NCBI RefSeq assembly: GCF_902499335.1
Contig: NZ_CABVQK010000008.1
Coordinates: 248,001 to 312,000, forward strand
Source of the DNA: Burkholderia lata
Lineage (GTDB): Bacteria > Pseudomonadota > Gammaproteobacteria > Burkholderiales > Burkholderiaceae
Direction of reading: 5' to 3'
Length of the DNA: 64,000 bases
In this document: piece after piece, positions 49,695-58,566 of the stretch
Numbering within the stretch: the first letter of the stretch is position 1
Layout of the letters: every line of letters begins with the position of its first letter
Notes under the pieces: generated by a model
Databases searched by the model: none
The model's input: only the letters and a program-made list of their open reading frames with translations
What the model was told of the DNA's origin: nothing
Made by a program: the position numbers and the translations under genes

Positions 49695-50600
49695 CTACCC
49701 GCCGCTCGCGACGCGCGCGATCGTCTGCCGCAACCAGATGTGCGCGGCATCGCCGTGCCGGCGCGCGTGCCAGTGCTGCGCGAATTCGAACGAATCGATC
49801 GGGAACGGCGGCTCGAACACGCGCAGCCGCGCGTCGTCGCGCACGCGGTCGAGGTTGCGGCGCGCAACAGTCAGCACGAGATCGGTGCCGGCGATCAGGT
49901 CGTTCGCAACGCCCCAGAACGGCAGGATCACCGCGATGTGCCGCTCGCGCCGCAACCGCGCGAGCGCGCGATCGACTTCGTTGTCCATCCCGTCGCGCAT
50001 CGCGACCAGCGCATGCGGCCGCGCGAGCCATGCGTCGAGCGCGAGTTCGCCACGGCGCGGCAGGCGGCTCGCATCGGCCACGCATGCGAACGATTCGACG
50101 AACAGCGGTTGCGCGTGCAGGTCGCGCTGCAACGCGGGCAGCACGCCGAGCGCGAGATCGACCTCGCCGTCCATCAGCTGCATCCGCATCGCCTCGCGGG
50201 TGGCCTGCGACACGATCAGCTCGATGCCCGGCGCGTCGGCGCGCAGCGTCTTCACGAGCGCCGGCAACACGATCCGCGCGCCGTAGTCGGACATCGCGAT
50301 GCGAAACACGCGCGTGGCCGCGGACGGATCGAACGCCGGCGGCTCGATCAGCGCACCGAGCCGGCCGAGGACGTCGTTCAGCGGTTCGACCAGTTCGTTC
50401 GCGCGTGCCGTCAATTCGAGCCGGCCCGCGCGCCGCACGAGTAACGGATCGCCGAAGATTTCGCGCAGCCGCGCGAGCGCATGGCTCACGGCCGGCTGGC
50501 TGCGGTGCAGCCGGACGGCGGTACGCGAGATGTGTTTTTCACTGAGCAGCGCGTGAAGCGTCACGAGCAGGTTCAGGTCGACGCGGGCCAGATTATTCAT
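49695..50600 (-). CDS. LysR-family regulator (301 aa)
   Basis: Helix-turn-helix segment VDLNLLVTLHALLSEKHISR, then RSQPAVSHALARLREIFGD, typical of the NodD/SyrM-like branch, and a LysR effector domain. The ATG at 50600 matches the usual position six residues before DLNLL; an in-frame ATG at 50618 is also possible. It is divergent from a YdcZ-type transporter with about 90 bases between them, so it probably regulates that gene. Confidence 0.88.
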   Translation of the reverse strand: MNNLARVDLNLLVTLHALLSEKHISRTAVRLHRSQPAVSHALARLREIFGDPLLVRRAGRLELTARANELVEPLNDVLGRLGALIEPPAFDPSAATRVFRIAMSDYGARIVLPALVKTLRADAPGIELIVSQATREAMRMQLMDGEVDLALGVLPALQRDLHAQPLFVESFACVADASRLPRRGELALDAWLARPHALVAMRDGMDNEVDRALARLRRERHIAVILPFWGVANDLIAGTDLVLTVARRNLDRVRDDARLRVFEPPFPIDSFEFAQHWHARRHGDAAHIWLRQTIARVASGG

Positions 50601-50690
50601 GAAAGGAATATGACGCATCCGAAGAACGAATTTCCATTCGCCATCTTAATGGATAACAATCATTTCAATATCCTTTCACAGCTGACCAAG

Positions 50691-51221
50691 ATGACGACGT
50701 CCCTTTCCTTCGCCACCCTTCCGCTCGCCGTCGCGGCGTTCGTCGCCGGCGCGCTCGTGCCGCTGCAAGGCGGCAGCAATGCCGCGCTCGGGCGCGCGCT
50801 CGGCCACCCGCTGTGGGCGAGCGTCGCGTCGCTGACGGTCAGCCTGCTCGCGGTGCTGCCCGTGCTGCTGGCCACCCGTGCGAACGCGCCGCTCGTCGGC
50901 GACGCGCTGCAGCGTCCGCTGTGGATGTGGCTCGGCGGCCTCGCGGGCGTGATCTACATCACGCTCGCGCTGATCCTGACGCCGCGGCTCGGCGCGACGA
51001 CCTTCATCGTCTGCGTCGTGGCCGGGCAAACGCTCGCGTCACTGCTGATCGATCACTACGGGCTGATGGGGCTCGCGCAGCGGCTCGCGACACCCGGCCG
51101 CATCGCGGGCGTCGCGCTGATTTTCGCGGGAATGATCGTCGTGCAATGGCAGACGCCCGCGCCACGCGTGCCGGCCGCAACCGGCGGCGCGGCGGCCGCG
51201 CAACCCGAACCGCAACGCTGA
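50691..51221 (+). CDS. YdcZ/DMT-family transporter (176 aa)
   Basis: Half-size drug/metabolite transporter family protein (DUF606/YdcZ) with five hydrophobic segments; the family pattern PLQGGSNAALGRALGHPLWAS, LGGLAGVIYIT and GATTFIVCVVAGQTLASLLID is clear. Probably an inner-membrane exporter working as a dimer. The start at 50691 lies just before the first helix but has a weak ribosome binding site; an in-frame ATG at 50649 is possible. Ala/Pro-rich C-terminal tail. Confidence 0.82.
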   Translation: MTTSLSFATLPLAVAAFVAGALVPLQGGSNAALGRALGHPLWASVASLTVSLLAVLPVLLATRANAPLVGDALQRPLWMWLGGLAGVIYITLALILTPRLGATTFIVCVVAGQTLASLLIDHYGLMGLAQRLATPGRIAGVALIFAGMIVVQWQTPAPRVPAATGGAAAAQPEPQR

Positions 51222-51226
51222 ATGCG

Positions 51227-51254
51227 CGGGCGGCAGCGGGTACGCTGCCGCCCG
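51227..51254. terminator. 12-bp perfect hairpin between convergent genes
   Basis: CGGGCGGCAGCG and CGCTGCCGCCCG flank the loop GGTA, between the YdcZ gene (plus) and the CheY gene (minus). It is a very stable hairpin without T-runs, probably serving both directions. Confidence 0.6.
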
Positions 51255-51261
51255 ATGGGCG

Positions 51262-51627
51262 TCAGCCTGCGAGCTTCTTCAGCGCGTCGAGCACCGCGTC
51301 GCCCTTGAACGGCTTCACGATCCAGCCCTTCACGCCGGCGGCCTTGCCGCGCTCCTTCATCGCCGGGCTGCTCTCGGTCGTCAGCATCACGACGTTGACC
51401 GTCGAGTTCGCCAGTTCGCCGCGGATCTTCTCGACCATCGTCAGGCCGTCCATGTTCGGCATGTTCACGTCGCTGATCACGAGGCGCACGCCGGGCGTCG
51501 CCTTGAGCTTCGCGAGCCCGTCCTTGCCGTCGACGGCCGTCGCGACGTCGAGCCCGTTATTGCGCAGGAAGCCCGCGACTTCGTCGCGCACCGTGCCCGA
51601 ATCGTCGACCACCAGAATCTTTGCCAT
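51262..51627 (-). CDS. CheY-like single-domain response regulator (121 aa)
   Basis: Complete receiver domain: acidic pair in VVDDSG, phospho-acceptor Asp in ISDVNMPNMDG, Thr in MLTTES and Lys in VKPFKGD. No output domain, so it acts by protein contact. It is the last gene of the chemosensory-like operon and the only intact receiver in it, and so the likely phosphate acceptor from the CheA-like kinase upstream. Its target is unknown. Confidence 0.93.
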   Translation of the reverse strand: MAKILVVDDSGTVRDEVAGFLRNNGLDVATAVDGKDGLAKLKATPGVRLVISDVNMPNMDGLTMVEKIRGELANSTVNVVMLTTESSPAMKERGKAAGVKGWIVKPFKGDAVLDALKKLAG

Positions 51628-51667
51628 GTCGTATTCCCCTTCCTTTCCTTGTTGCTGACTTCAATAT

Positions 51668-52627
51668 TCAAAACAGTTCGAGTTCACCCGATTCGACCAT
51701 CGGGCCCACGTCCTGCACCGATTCGCGGAAATCCTCCGGCGACCAGCTCAGGCTGAACACGAAGCGCTGGTCGAGGCAGACGGAGCGCCCCGATGCCGGG
51801 TCGGTCATCCGGTACTTGAAGCAGAGTTGCGGGCAATCGCCGCCGAACGAGATGAACTTCTGCTTGTGATTGACGACGAGCGGCACCTGCACCGGATGGC
51901 GCGCCAGTGCCTCGGCATCGCCGAGATAGCGGTTCTTGAACGCGCCCCACACGAGATTGGTCAGCTCGCCGAGCACACTGTTCACGTCGCGGAAATCCGG
52001 CGCGCGGCCGGGGTCGCGCGTGCCGCCGAGCATGTCGAGCAGCGGCTGCTCGCTCGTCTGCAGCAGCATGTAGCCGCGGCACCATGCGCTTTCGAGCGCG
52101 ATCAGGCTGAACACTTCGCCGAAGATGATCTGGTCGCGCACGATGCACGGCGTTTCGTGCTCGATCGTCATGCCCGGGAACAGGCTGTCGATGCGCGCCT
52201 CGGTGATCTCCGAGATGCCGCGCACGAGCGCGTTCGGGTAGTCGTGGCCGAACAGGTATTCGTCGATCGCGCGCTTGAGTGGCGTCATGTCGTCCGCGAC
52301 ATAGGCCGCGCATGCGACACGCGCGAGCGCCTCCGGCAGCCCGTCGCGCGATGCGAGCGACTCGCGGCGCAGGATGATCGGCAGCTCGGGGCGCAGCGCA
52401 TCGATCTGCGTCGCGATGATCGCGCTCTCGGCCGGCGAGCCGCCGTAATCCTCGGCCAGCAGGATCGCGCCGAGGTCGATGTTCGAGCGCAGTATCTTCA
52501 GCAGCCGGTTGCGCCGCACGGTCAGGCCGATCAGGTTGTGCTCGTCGCAGAAACGCTTGATCGCGTCGGCGTGTGCGCGGCTGTCGTCGAGCACGAGCAC
52601 CTTGCTGACGGGTTTGTCCAGGGTCAT
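51668..52627 (-). CDS. Degenerate receiver plus CheX-like domain protein (319 aa)
   Basis: N-terminal ~120 residues fold like a receiver (VLVLDDSRAHADAIKRF, AILLAEDYGG), but the usual Lys/Thr switch residues are not recognisable, so phosphorylation is doubtful. The C-terminal ~190 residues resemble CheX/CheC-type phosphatase domains (VNSVLGELTNLVWGAFK, with the E-x-x-N pair). The protein ends in SGELELF, nearly identical to the end of the next CheX-like protein in the operon. It may dephosphorylate or bind the CheY encoded 40 bases downstream. Confidence 0.75.
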   Translation of the reverse strand: MTLDKPVSKVLVLDDSRAHADAIKRFCDEHNLIGLTVRRNRLLKILRSNIDLGAILLAEDYGGSPAESAIIATQIDALRPELPIILRRESLASRDGLPEALARVACAAYVADDMTPLKRAIDEYLFGHDYPNALVRGISEITEARIDSLFPGMTIEHETPCIVRDQIIFGEVFSLIALESAWCRGYMLLQTSEQPLLDMLGGTRDPGRAPDFRDVNSVLGELTNLVWGAFKNRYLGDAEALARHPVQVPLVVNHKQKFISFGGDCPQLCFKYRMTDPASGRSVCLDQRFVFSLSWSPEDFRESVQDVGPMVESGELELF

Positions 52628-52669
52628 CTCAAGGGTTCCTAATGGTCGATCCGGGTCGGTCGGGTTCAG

Positions 52670-53251
52670 TCAGAACAGTTCGAGCTCGCCGCCGGTTTCC
52701 ATCACGGCCGTATCCGGCACATGGAAATCGACCGGCGCGTTCGTGCACACGCACAACGTCGCACCGACCCGCACGTCGCCATCGAGCGTCAGGTCGTAGG
52801 CGGCCACGTGATCGGGCGCAAGCGCGGGCAGGTAATCGATGCTCGATCCGCTCAGCAGATAAGGCGTCGACATCCCCAGGTCCGGAAACGGCACGGTCAG
52901 CGCCTGGTTGATCGCGCCGCAGCACAGGTTCGCGACTTCCATGAACGCTTCGGGCAGCGGCCGCTGGCTGCTCGTGCCCGCCGTCGCGCCGGCGAAATGG
53001 CGGCGCGTCGCTTCGTCGTCGCTGAAGCGCAGCGCGAGCAGCAGGCGGAAATGCAGCGCCGAGATCGTCAGCACCGCGACATGCTCGGGCACTTTCGGCT
53101 TCGCGCGCGACTTCGCGTGCGCGTGATCGCGCCCGTCGTGTGCAGGGCCGGCGGACGGACGGATGTCGCACGCGCCGCCGGACGCGAGCCGCGTGCGCGC
53201 CGCGTCGAAGAAAATTCGCTCGAAGCCGGCTTTCGCCTGCGCGCTGATCAC
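52670..53251 (-). CDS. CheX-like protein (193 aa)
   Basis: Single domain resembling CheX, with EAFMEVANLCCGAINQAL, in which E-x-x-N matches the catalytic Glu and Asn of CheX/CheC phosphatases. The sequence is divergent, so the assignment is moderate. It ends in GGELELF. Its ATG overlaps the stop of the MCP-like gene (ATGA). An internal stretch (about 35-60) is His/Lys-rich and probably disordered. Likely role: CheY-phosphate turnover or adaptation in this operon. Confidence 0.65.
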   Translation of the reverse strand: MISAQAKAGFERIFFDAARTRLASGGACDIRPSAGPAHDGRDHAHAKSRAKPKVPEHVAVLTISALHFRLLLALRFSDDEATRRHFAGATAGTSSQRPLPEAFMEVANLCCGAINQALTVPFPDLGMSTPYLLSGSSIDYLPALAPDHVAAYDLTLDGDVRVGATLCVCTNAPVDFHVPDTAVMETGGELELF

Positions 53252-53994
53252 GCCGCGCCTCCTTCGATCCGCGCATGCAGTTGCCCGGCCAGCGTCTCGA
53301 CGGTCGCGAGCGCGGCCGTGATCATCTTGCCGCCGGCCTGGATGTCCTGGAACGTCGCGGCCGTCACGAGATCGTTGCGGTTCAGGCTGTCGCGATAGCT
53401 GTTCGACAGCTGCTGCGAGCGCGCGGCCAGCCCGCGCACCTCGCTCGCGACGATCGAGAAGCCGCGCCCGGCCGTGCCCGCACGCGCGGCCTCGATCGAC
53501 GCGTTCAGCGACACGATCGACACGTGCGCGACGATCGCCGACAGCTCCTGGTTCTTCGTGCGCATGTCCTGGTTCTGCGTGGTCAGCGAGATCATCTGCT
53601 CGTGCCAGCGCTCGAAGGTGCCGGCGAGCCCGCGCAGGCGCGCGGCTTCGTCGGCGATCTTCATCGCGTGCTGCGCGAGCGCCGTTCGATCGGCCGACAG
53701 CGCCTGCATTGCATCACGCTGCGCGCCGGCGGCGGAGGTCTCGCGCGCCAGCGCATCCTCGAGCTGCGCCTCGCGGTGCGCCCATGCATCGGCCGCCTCC
53801 GCATGCGCCGACGTCGCATCGGCGACGCGCGCTTCGGCTACGTCGAGCGCGCCGCGCAACTGCTCCGTATCGCGTTCAAGTGCCGTGACGAGCCGCTTGC
53901 GCGTCACGCGAAACACGACCGCCGCCACGATTGCGACGACGGCACCACCCGCCAGTGCGGCGGCCATCTGGATCATCCACGCCTGCCCGATCAC
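53248..53994 (-). CDS. Short MCP-like signalling protein with one membrane anchor (248 aa)
   Basis: One N-terminal membrane helix (AAALAGGAVVAIVAAVVF), then a long coiled coil, and the conserved MCP hairpin tip region (LNASIEAARAGTAGRGFSIVASEVRGLA). There is no ligand-binding domain and no HAMP domain, and the C-terminal helix is shortened, so this is a minimal receptor-like coil and not a full chemoreceptor. GTG at 53994 is chosen because GGAG lies 8 bases upstream; ATG at 53976 is the alternative. It starts 5 bases after the kinase stop. Confidence 0.75.
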   Translation of the reverse strand: MIGQAWMIQMAAALAGGAVVAIVAAVVFRVTRKRLVTALERDTEQLRGALDVAEARVADATSAHAEAADAWAHREAQLEDALARETSAAGAQRDAMQALSADRTALAQHAMKIADEAARLRGLAGTFERWHEQMISLTTQNQDMRTKNQELSAIVAHVSIVSLNASIEAARAGTAGRGFSIVASEVRGLAARSQQLSNSYRDSLNRNDLVTAATFQDIQAGGKMITAALATVETLAGQLHARIEGGAA

Positions 53995-53998
53995 GTCG

Positions 53999-56380
53999 TC
54001 ACTCCGCCGCGCCGATATCCGCGCTGCGCGCACGCTCGTGCACGACGCCCTGGGCAGCACCGTCCGCCGCGAAGCGGGCCGGCAACGACACGATCGTCTC
54101 GAACGCGCGATACGGCGCGCCGACGCGATCGTCGGTGAAGCGCAGCGCGATGTCGCCGCCGTCGCGCTTCAGGAAGTTGCGCACCGCGTCCATGCCGACG
54201 CCGCGCCCCGACACTTCGGTCACGGCACTCGCAGTCGAGAAGCCCGGCCGGAAGATCAGCTCGGCCACCTCATCGTCGGACAGCGCCGCGTCGTGGTCGG
54301 CATCGATCCAGCCGCGCTCGCGCGCAATGCCGCGAATCCGGTCGAGCGCGAGGCCGCGGCCGTCGTCACTCAGCACGAACCACAGCTCGCCGCCGCCCAC
54401 GCCGACCGCGATGTCGATCGTGCCGGATGCCGCCTTGCCGGCCGAGCGCCGCTCGTCGGACGATTCGATCCCGTGGTCCATCGAATTGCGCAGCAGGTGC
54501 ATGAACACGTTCTTCAGCGTCGCGGCGATTTCGCTGCGCACGCGGTGGCCGTGGCTGTCGATATGCACGACCGGCGCCGGCTTGCCGAGTTCGGCCGCAA
54601 GCGACGGCAGCGACTCGATCACGCCGCCGAGCGCATCGCCGATGCCTTGCGTGCCAAGCTGGCTCAGCATGCGGCGCACGGCGTCGCGTGCCGCGTGCCA
54701 GTCGGCCGCGTTCGCCGGATCGGCGCCGTCGAGCACGCGCAGGCTCTCGCTGATGCGCGCGCGTTCGACCATCAGGAAGTCGGCGCCCTGCACCGCTTCG
54801 CCGCTGCGGCCGAGCGTGACCGCGTTGATCGTCGCGTAGTGCTCGACCGCGTCGCGCACACGCGCCAGGTCGTCCATCAGCGCGTCGCGGTTCCACTCGG
54901 GGCCGCCGTCCGCGCGACGCAGCGAGTCGTACGCCTGCTCCGCTTCGTGGACGATGTTCGTCAGGTGCTGCAGGCTGTACGTGCGCGCATTGCCCTTGAT
55001 CGTGTGCATGTTGCGGAACAGCGCCGCGACGATCGAGTGATCGGCGCGCTCGTGCTGGCGGATCATCCGCTCGTTCTCGCTGAGGAAGCCCTTCGCGCTG
55101 TGCACGAAGTCGTGGAACTTGTCCTGGCTGATCGACAAAATCTCGCCGATCATCTCGAGGCGGCGCTGCTGCTCGCCCGCCTGCGCGGTCAGCTCGCGAA
55201 TCTCGGTCACGTCGCGCACGCACAGCATCAGGCGCACGACCGTGTCGGTCTCGTCGGTGATCGCCGACCAGCTCAGGTCGAGCCACTTGTCGCGGCCGTC
55301 CGGCATCCGCTTCGCGACTTCGTTCACCAGAAGGTGCTCGTTGAACTCGAAGTTCATGCTGTCTTCGCCGAGGCACGCGTGCACGGCCGCATCGACCTGC
55401 GAGCGAGCGTCGGACCCGATGTTCGAGTCGTCGAACACGAGCGCCATCAGGTCGCGGCCCGCGATGTCGTTCGTCTCGAAGATGGTTTCGAGGTACGCCG
55501 AATACTCCGCATGCACGACGCCGCCTTCGACGACGGTCAGGATCCCCTGCTGCATGTTCTGCAGCATCGCCTGGATGTCGGCCGTCTTCTGCTTGAGCTG
55601 CGCCGAGTTCTCCTGGATCTTCTCGATCATCCCGTTGAACGCGACGATCGAATGGCCGATTTCGTCCATCCGGCCCACCGGCACGCGGCGCGTGAAATCC
55701 TGGCTCGTCGCGATCTCGCTCATCGCCGTCTGCATCCCGATCAGCGGGCGCGTGATCTGGCGATACAGCAGCAGGCCGAGCGCGGTCAGCAGCACGATCA
55801 CCGTACCGGCGACGCCCGCGATCGCGGTTGCCGTCGTCGAGAGCATCCCGTTCAGCGCGCTGATCGCGTCGTCCTTCTGGCGGTTCTTCTCGACGCGCAG
55901 CGTGTCGACGATGCTTTCGAGTTCGTCGCGATACTGCGCGACGTTCGCGAACAGGTACGCCTGCGCCATCTCGGGCTTGCCGTCGGCCTTCATCTTGACG
56001 GTGTCGTCGATCGCCGCGAAATAGTTCGTGGCGCTGTCCTTCGCCTGCGAGACGAGCCCGACCTGCGCCTGGCCGACCGCCGACTTCGCCTGCACGTCGA
56101 GTGCGGCGCGCAGCGCGGCCTGCTTCGCCTTCAGCTCGTCGCGCGCCTGGGCGGCGGTATTCGCGTCGGGCGCGTAGACGAGCGTCATCGTCGCGATCTG
56201 GATGTTCTTCACATCGGCGACGAGATCCGCCGACGCGAGCGCGCTCGGCACGATTCCCTGGGTGACCTGACGTACCTCGGACGCGCTCTTGCGTGTCTGG
56301 TACACGGCATAGATGCCGATCGCGGACAGCGCGAAGAACGTCAGGACGACTAGCAGCGTAATGCGATGACGGATGGTCAT
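53999..56380 (-). CDS. Membrane-bound CheA-like histidine kinase (793 aa)
   Basis: Order: membrane helix (about 8-26), four-helix-bundle-type periplasmic sensor (about 30-185), second membrane helix (about 190-213), HAMP (about 214-265), PAS-like region (about 285-400), HPt domain with phospho-His in NMHTIKGNARTYS (about 465), helical linker, and a CheA-type ATPase domain with N-box HLLRNSMDHGIE, G1 DDGRGL and G2 GRGVGMDAVRNFL. No CheW-like P5 domain follows. It thus joins a receptor-like sensor directly to a CheA-like kinase core. GGAG precedes the ATG at 56380. First gene of a five-gene operon down to 51262. Confidence 0.85.
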   Translation of the reverse strand: MTIRHRITLLVVLTFFALSAIGIYAVYQTRKSASEVRQVTQGIVPSALASADLVADVKNIQIATMTLVYAPDANTAAQARDELKAKQAALRAALDVQAKSAVGQAQVGLVSQAKDSATNYFAAIDDTVKMKADGKPEMAQAYLFANVAQYRDELESIVDTLRVEKNRQKDDAISALNGMLSTTATAIAGVAGTVIVLLTALGLLLYRQITRPLIGMQTAMSEIATSQDFTRRVPVGRMDEIGHSIVAFNGMIEKIQENSAQLKQKTADIQAMLQNMQQGILTVVEGGVVHAEYSAYLETIFETNDIAGRDLMALVFDDSNIGSDARSQVDAAVHACLGEDSMNFEFNEHLLVNEVAKRMPDGRDKWLDLSWSAITDETDTVVRLMLCVRDVTEIRELTAQAGEQQRRLEMIGEILSISQDKFHDFVHSAKGFLSENERMIRQHERADHSIVAALFRNMHTIKGNARTYSLQHLTNIVHEAEQAYDSLRRADGGPEWNRDALMDDLARVRDAVEHYATINAVTLGRSGEAVQGADFLMVERARISESLRVLDGADPANAADWHAARDAVRRMLSQLGTQGIGDALGGVIESLPSLAAELGKPAPVVHIDSHGHRVRSEIAATLKNVFMHLLRNSMDHGIESSDERRSAGKAASGTIDIAVGVGGGELWFVLSDDGRGLALDRIRGIARERGWIDADHDAALSDDEVAELIFRPGFSTASAVTEVSGRGVGMDAVRNFLKRDGGDIALRFTDDRVGAPYRAFETIVSLPARFAADGAAQGVVHERARSADIGAAE

Positions 56381-56763
56381 GAGTACAGCTCCCCGCAGCG
56401 ATCCGGATTCGACCGCCGTTTGGTCTATTGAAAGAATGTGAGCGCCGAATTATCGGGGATGGCGCATGACGATCCGATGACCGAAAATCAATCGTTCATT
56501 GATAAAAATGCAATGAATAATTGCGACGAAAGAACCCTAAAGTATTGCCGGAATCTGCCGTTAACCTTCTGCCTCATGGCTTCGAACGGCGACCCTGCGC
56601 GGCCGGAAAATTCGGGATCCGGATATTTGTTTTTTAATTATTTGATCCGGGAATTAACCGAAATCGGGCTTTCGTAAAACGTTTGCGGATTATCCGCGAA
56701 TTCGGTCGAATTCGCGATTTTTTATTGCAGTCGAGTGATTCGACGGACGGATGAAAACGATAC
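56381..56763. other. AT-rich intergenic region upstream of the kinase operon
   Basis: About 380 bases of AT-rich DNA carrying the presumed promoter of the kinase operon on the minus strand. On the plus strand a 79-codon frame (GTG 56438 to 56677) is followed by a strong Rho-independent terminator at 56695-56723. The frame shows no recognisable family and no good ribosome binding site, so a non-coding RNA is at least as likely as a protein. Confidence 0.45.
56695..56723 (+). terminator. Orphan plus-strand Rho-independent terminator
   Basis: Arms CGCGAATTCG and CGAATTCGCG are perfectly complementary, centred on GT, and are followed by A and TTTTTT on the plus strand. Both flanking operons run on the minus strand, so this terminator serves an unannotated plus-strand transcript within about 56400-56694. 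Confidence 0.7.
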
Positions 56764-56821
56764 CGCCCGCCCTGGGGCCGACGAGCGACGATACATCGCA
56801 TCGTTGCCCCAGGAGCGGGCG
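56764..56821 (-). terminator. Terminator of the actP operon
   Basis: A long inverted repeat (CGCCCGC and CCTGGGGC pairing with GCCCCAGG, a bulged A, then GCGGGCG) lies 15 bases after the actP stop. On the minus strand TTTT follows shortly after the stem. Confidence 0.65.
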
Positions 56822-56835
56822 TGACCGGCTACCGG

Positions 56836-58566
56836 TCAGTGGCTGCTGGCGCGAGTCGCCCCCAGCCCCGTTTCAGAACGCACCTGCTGCGCGGCGAACG
56901 CGCCCTTCTCCGCCTTCGCGCGCAGGCTCGTGTCGAGCACCGAGAACAGCCACACACCCACGAAGCCGATCGTCATCGAGAACAACGCGGGCGACGTGTA
57001 CGGGAACCACGCCGAACCCTTCGGATAACCGAGCGTTGCCTCCCACACCGACGGCGACACGATGGTCAGCCCCACCGACGAGACCAGCCCCAGGAACCCG
57101 CCGATGACCGCGCCGCGCGTGGTGCAGCCCTTCCACATCATCGACAGGAACAGCACCGGGAAATTGGCCGAGGCCGCCACGGCAAATGCCAGCGACACCA
57201 TGAACGCGACGTTCTGCTTCTCGAACGCGATGCCCAGCAGTACGGCGATCACGCCGAGCACCAGCGTCGTGATGCGCGACACCTTCAGCTCGTCGGCACT
57301 GTTCGCCTTGCCGTTCTTGAAGACGGTCGCGTAGAGGTCGTGCGACACCGCGGACGCGCCAGACAGCGTGAGCCCGGCGACCACCGCCAGAATCGTCGCG
57401 AAGGCCACGGCCGAGATGAAGCCGTAGAACACGTCGCCGCCTACCGTCTTGGCCACCAGCACCGCGGCCATGTTGGCCGTGCCCGCACCGCCCTTGATCA
57501 CGCCCTTGGCCACGTCGGCCAGTTCCGGATTGGTCAGCACCAGCGTGATCGCACCGAAACCGATGATGAAGATCAGCACGTAGAAATAGCCGATCCACGT
57601 GGTTGCCCAGAACACGGACTTACGCGCTTCCTTCGCATCCGGCACCGTGAAGAAGCGCATCAGGATGTGCGGCAGGCCGGCGGTGCCGAACATCAGCGCC
57701 ATGCCGAACGAGATGGCCGAGATCGGATCCTTGATGAACCCGCCCGGCGACATCACCGACAGCCCGATCCGCGTGGCGTCGTCCGGCGACTTGCCGGCAT
57801 TCGCGGCGATCGCGGTCTTGACTTCCACGGCATGGGCGAACAGCGCCTCCGGGCTGAAGCCGTACTGCGCGAGCACCATGATCGCCATGAACGTCACGCC
57901 CGCAAGCAGCATGCACGCCTTGATGATCTGCACCCAGGTGGTGGCAGTCATGCCGCCGAACAGCACGTAGACCATCATCAGCGCGCCGACGATGACGACG
58001 GCCATCCAGTAGTCGAGACCGAACAGCAGCTTGATGAGCTGCCCCGCGCCGACCATCTGCGCGATCAGGTAGAACGCCACCACCACCAGCGTGCCGACCG
58101 CGGCGAAACTGCGGATCGGCCCCTGTTCGAAGCGATAGCCCGCGACGTCGGCGAAGGTGAACTTGCCGAGGTTGCGCAGCCGTTCGGCCATCAGGAACGT
58201 GATGACCGGCCAGCCGACCAGAAAGCCGATCGAGTAGATCAGGCCGTCGTAACCCGACGTCATCACCGCGGCGGAAATGCCGAGGAAGGATGCCGCCGAC
58301 ATGTAGTCGCCCGAGATCGCCAGGCCGTTCTGGAACCCGGTAATGCCGCCGCCGGCCGTATAGAAATCCGCGGCGGAACGCGTGCGGGACGCCGCCCACT
58401 TGGTGATCCACAGCGTCCCTGCCACGAACAGCGCGAACAGGACGATGGCCGTGGTGTTGGTCGCCTGCTTGGCGGTCTGACCGACGTCGCCGCCGCCCGC
58501 GATGGCCACGCCGCACGCGCCCGCTGCCAGCAGCGCGACCAGCGTCATCGAAAGTGTCTTCTTCAT
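56836..58566 (-). CDS. actP: ActP: cation/acetate symporter (576 aa)
   Basis: Sodium:solute symporter family protein with about 13 hydrophobic segments. The N-terminal segment looks like a signal peptide (LVALLAAGACGVAIAGGG), as in E. coli ActP. Family signatures include DFYTAGGGITGFQNGLAISG, YMSAASFLGI and TAGLPHILMRFFTVPDAKEAR. It imports acetate and related short carboxylates. The start overlaps the stop of the DUF485 gene (ATGA), the conserved yjcH-actP order. Confidence 0.95.
   Translation of the reverse strand: MKKTLSMTLVALLAAGACGVAIAGGGDVGQTAKQATNTTAIVLFALFVAGTLWITKWAASRTRSAADFYTAGGGITGFQNGLAISGDYMSAASFLGISAAVMTSGYDGLIYSIGFLVGWPVITFLMAERLRNLGKFTFADVAGYRFEQGPIRSFAAVGTLVVVAFYLIAQMVGAGQLIKLLFGLDYWMAVVIVGALMMVYVLFGGMTATTWVQIIKACMLLAGVTFMAIMVLAQYGFSPEALFAHAVEVKTAIAANAGKSPDDATRIGLSVMSPGGFIKDPISAISFGMALMFGTAGLPHILMRFFTVPDAKEARKSVFWATTWIGYFYVLIFIIGFGAITLVLTNPELADVAKGVIKGGAGTANMAAVLVAKTVGGDVFYGFISAVAFATILAVVAGLTLSGASAVSHDLYATVFKNGKANSADELKVSRITTLVLGVIAVLLGIAFEKQNVAFMVSLAFAVAASANFPVLFLSMMWKGCTTRGAVIGGFLGLVSSVGLTIVSPSVWEATLGYPKGSAWFPYTSPALFSMTIGFVGVWLFSVLDTSLRAKAEKGAFAAQQVRSETGLGATRASSH

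Noticed and set aside
53474..56353. A plus-strand open frame of about 960 codons opposite the CheA-like kinase
   Set aside because: It mirrors the kinase and MCP-like genes and shows no family motifs.
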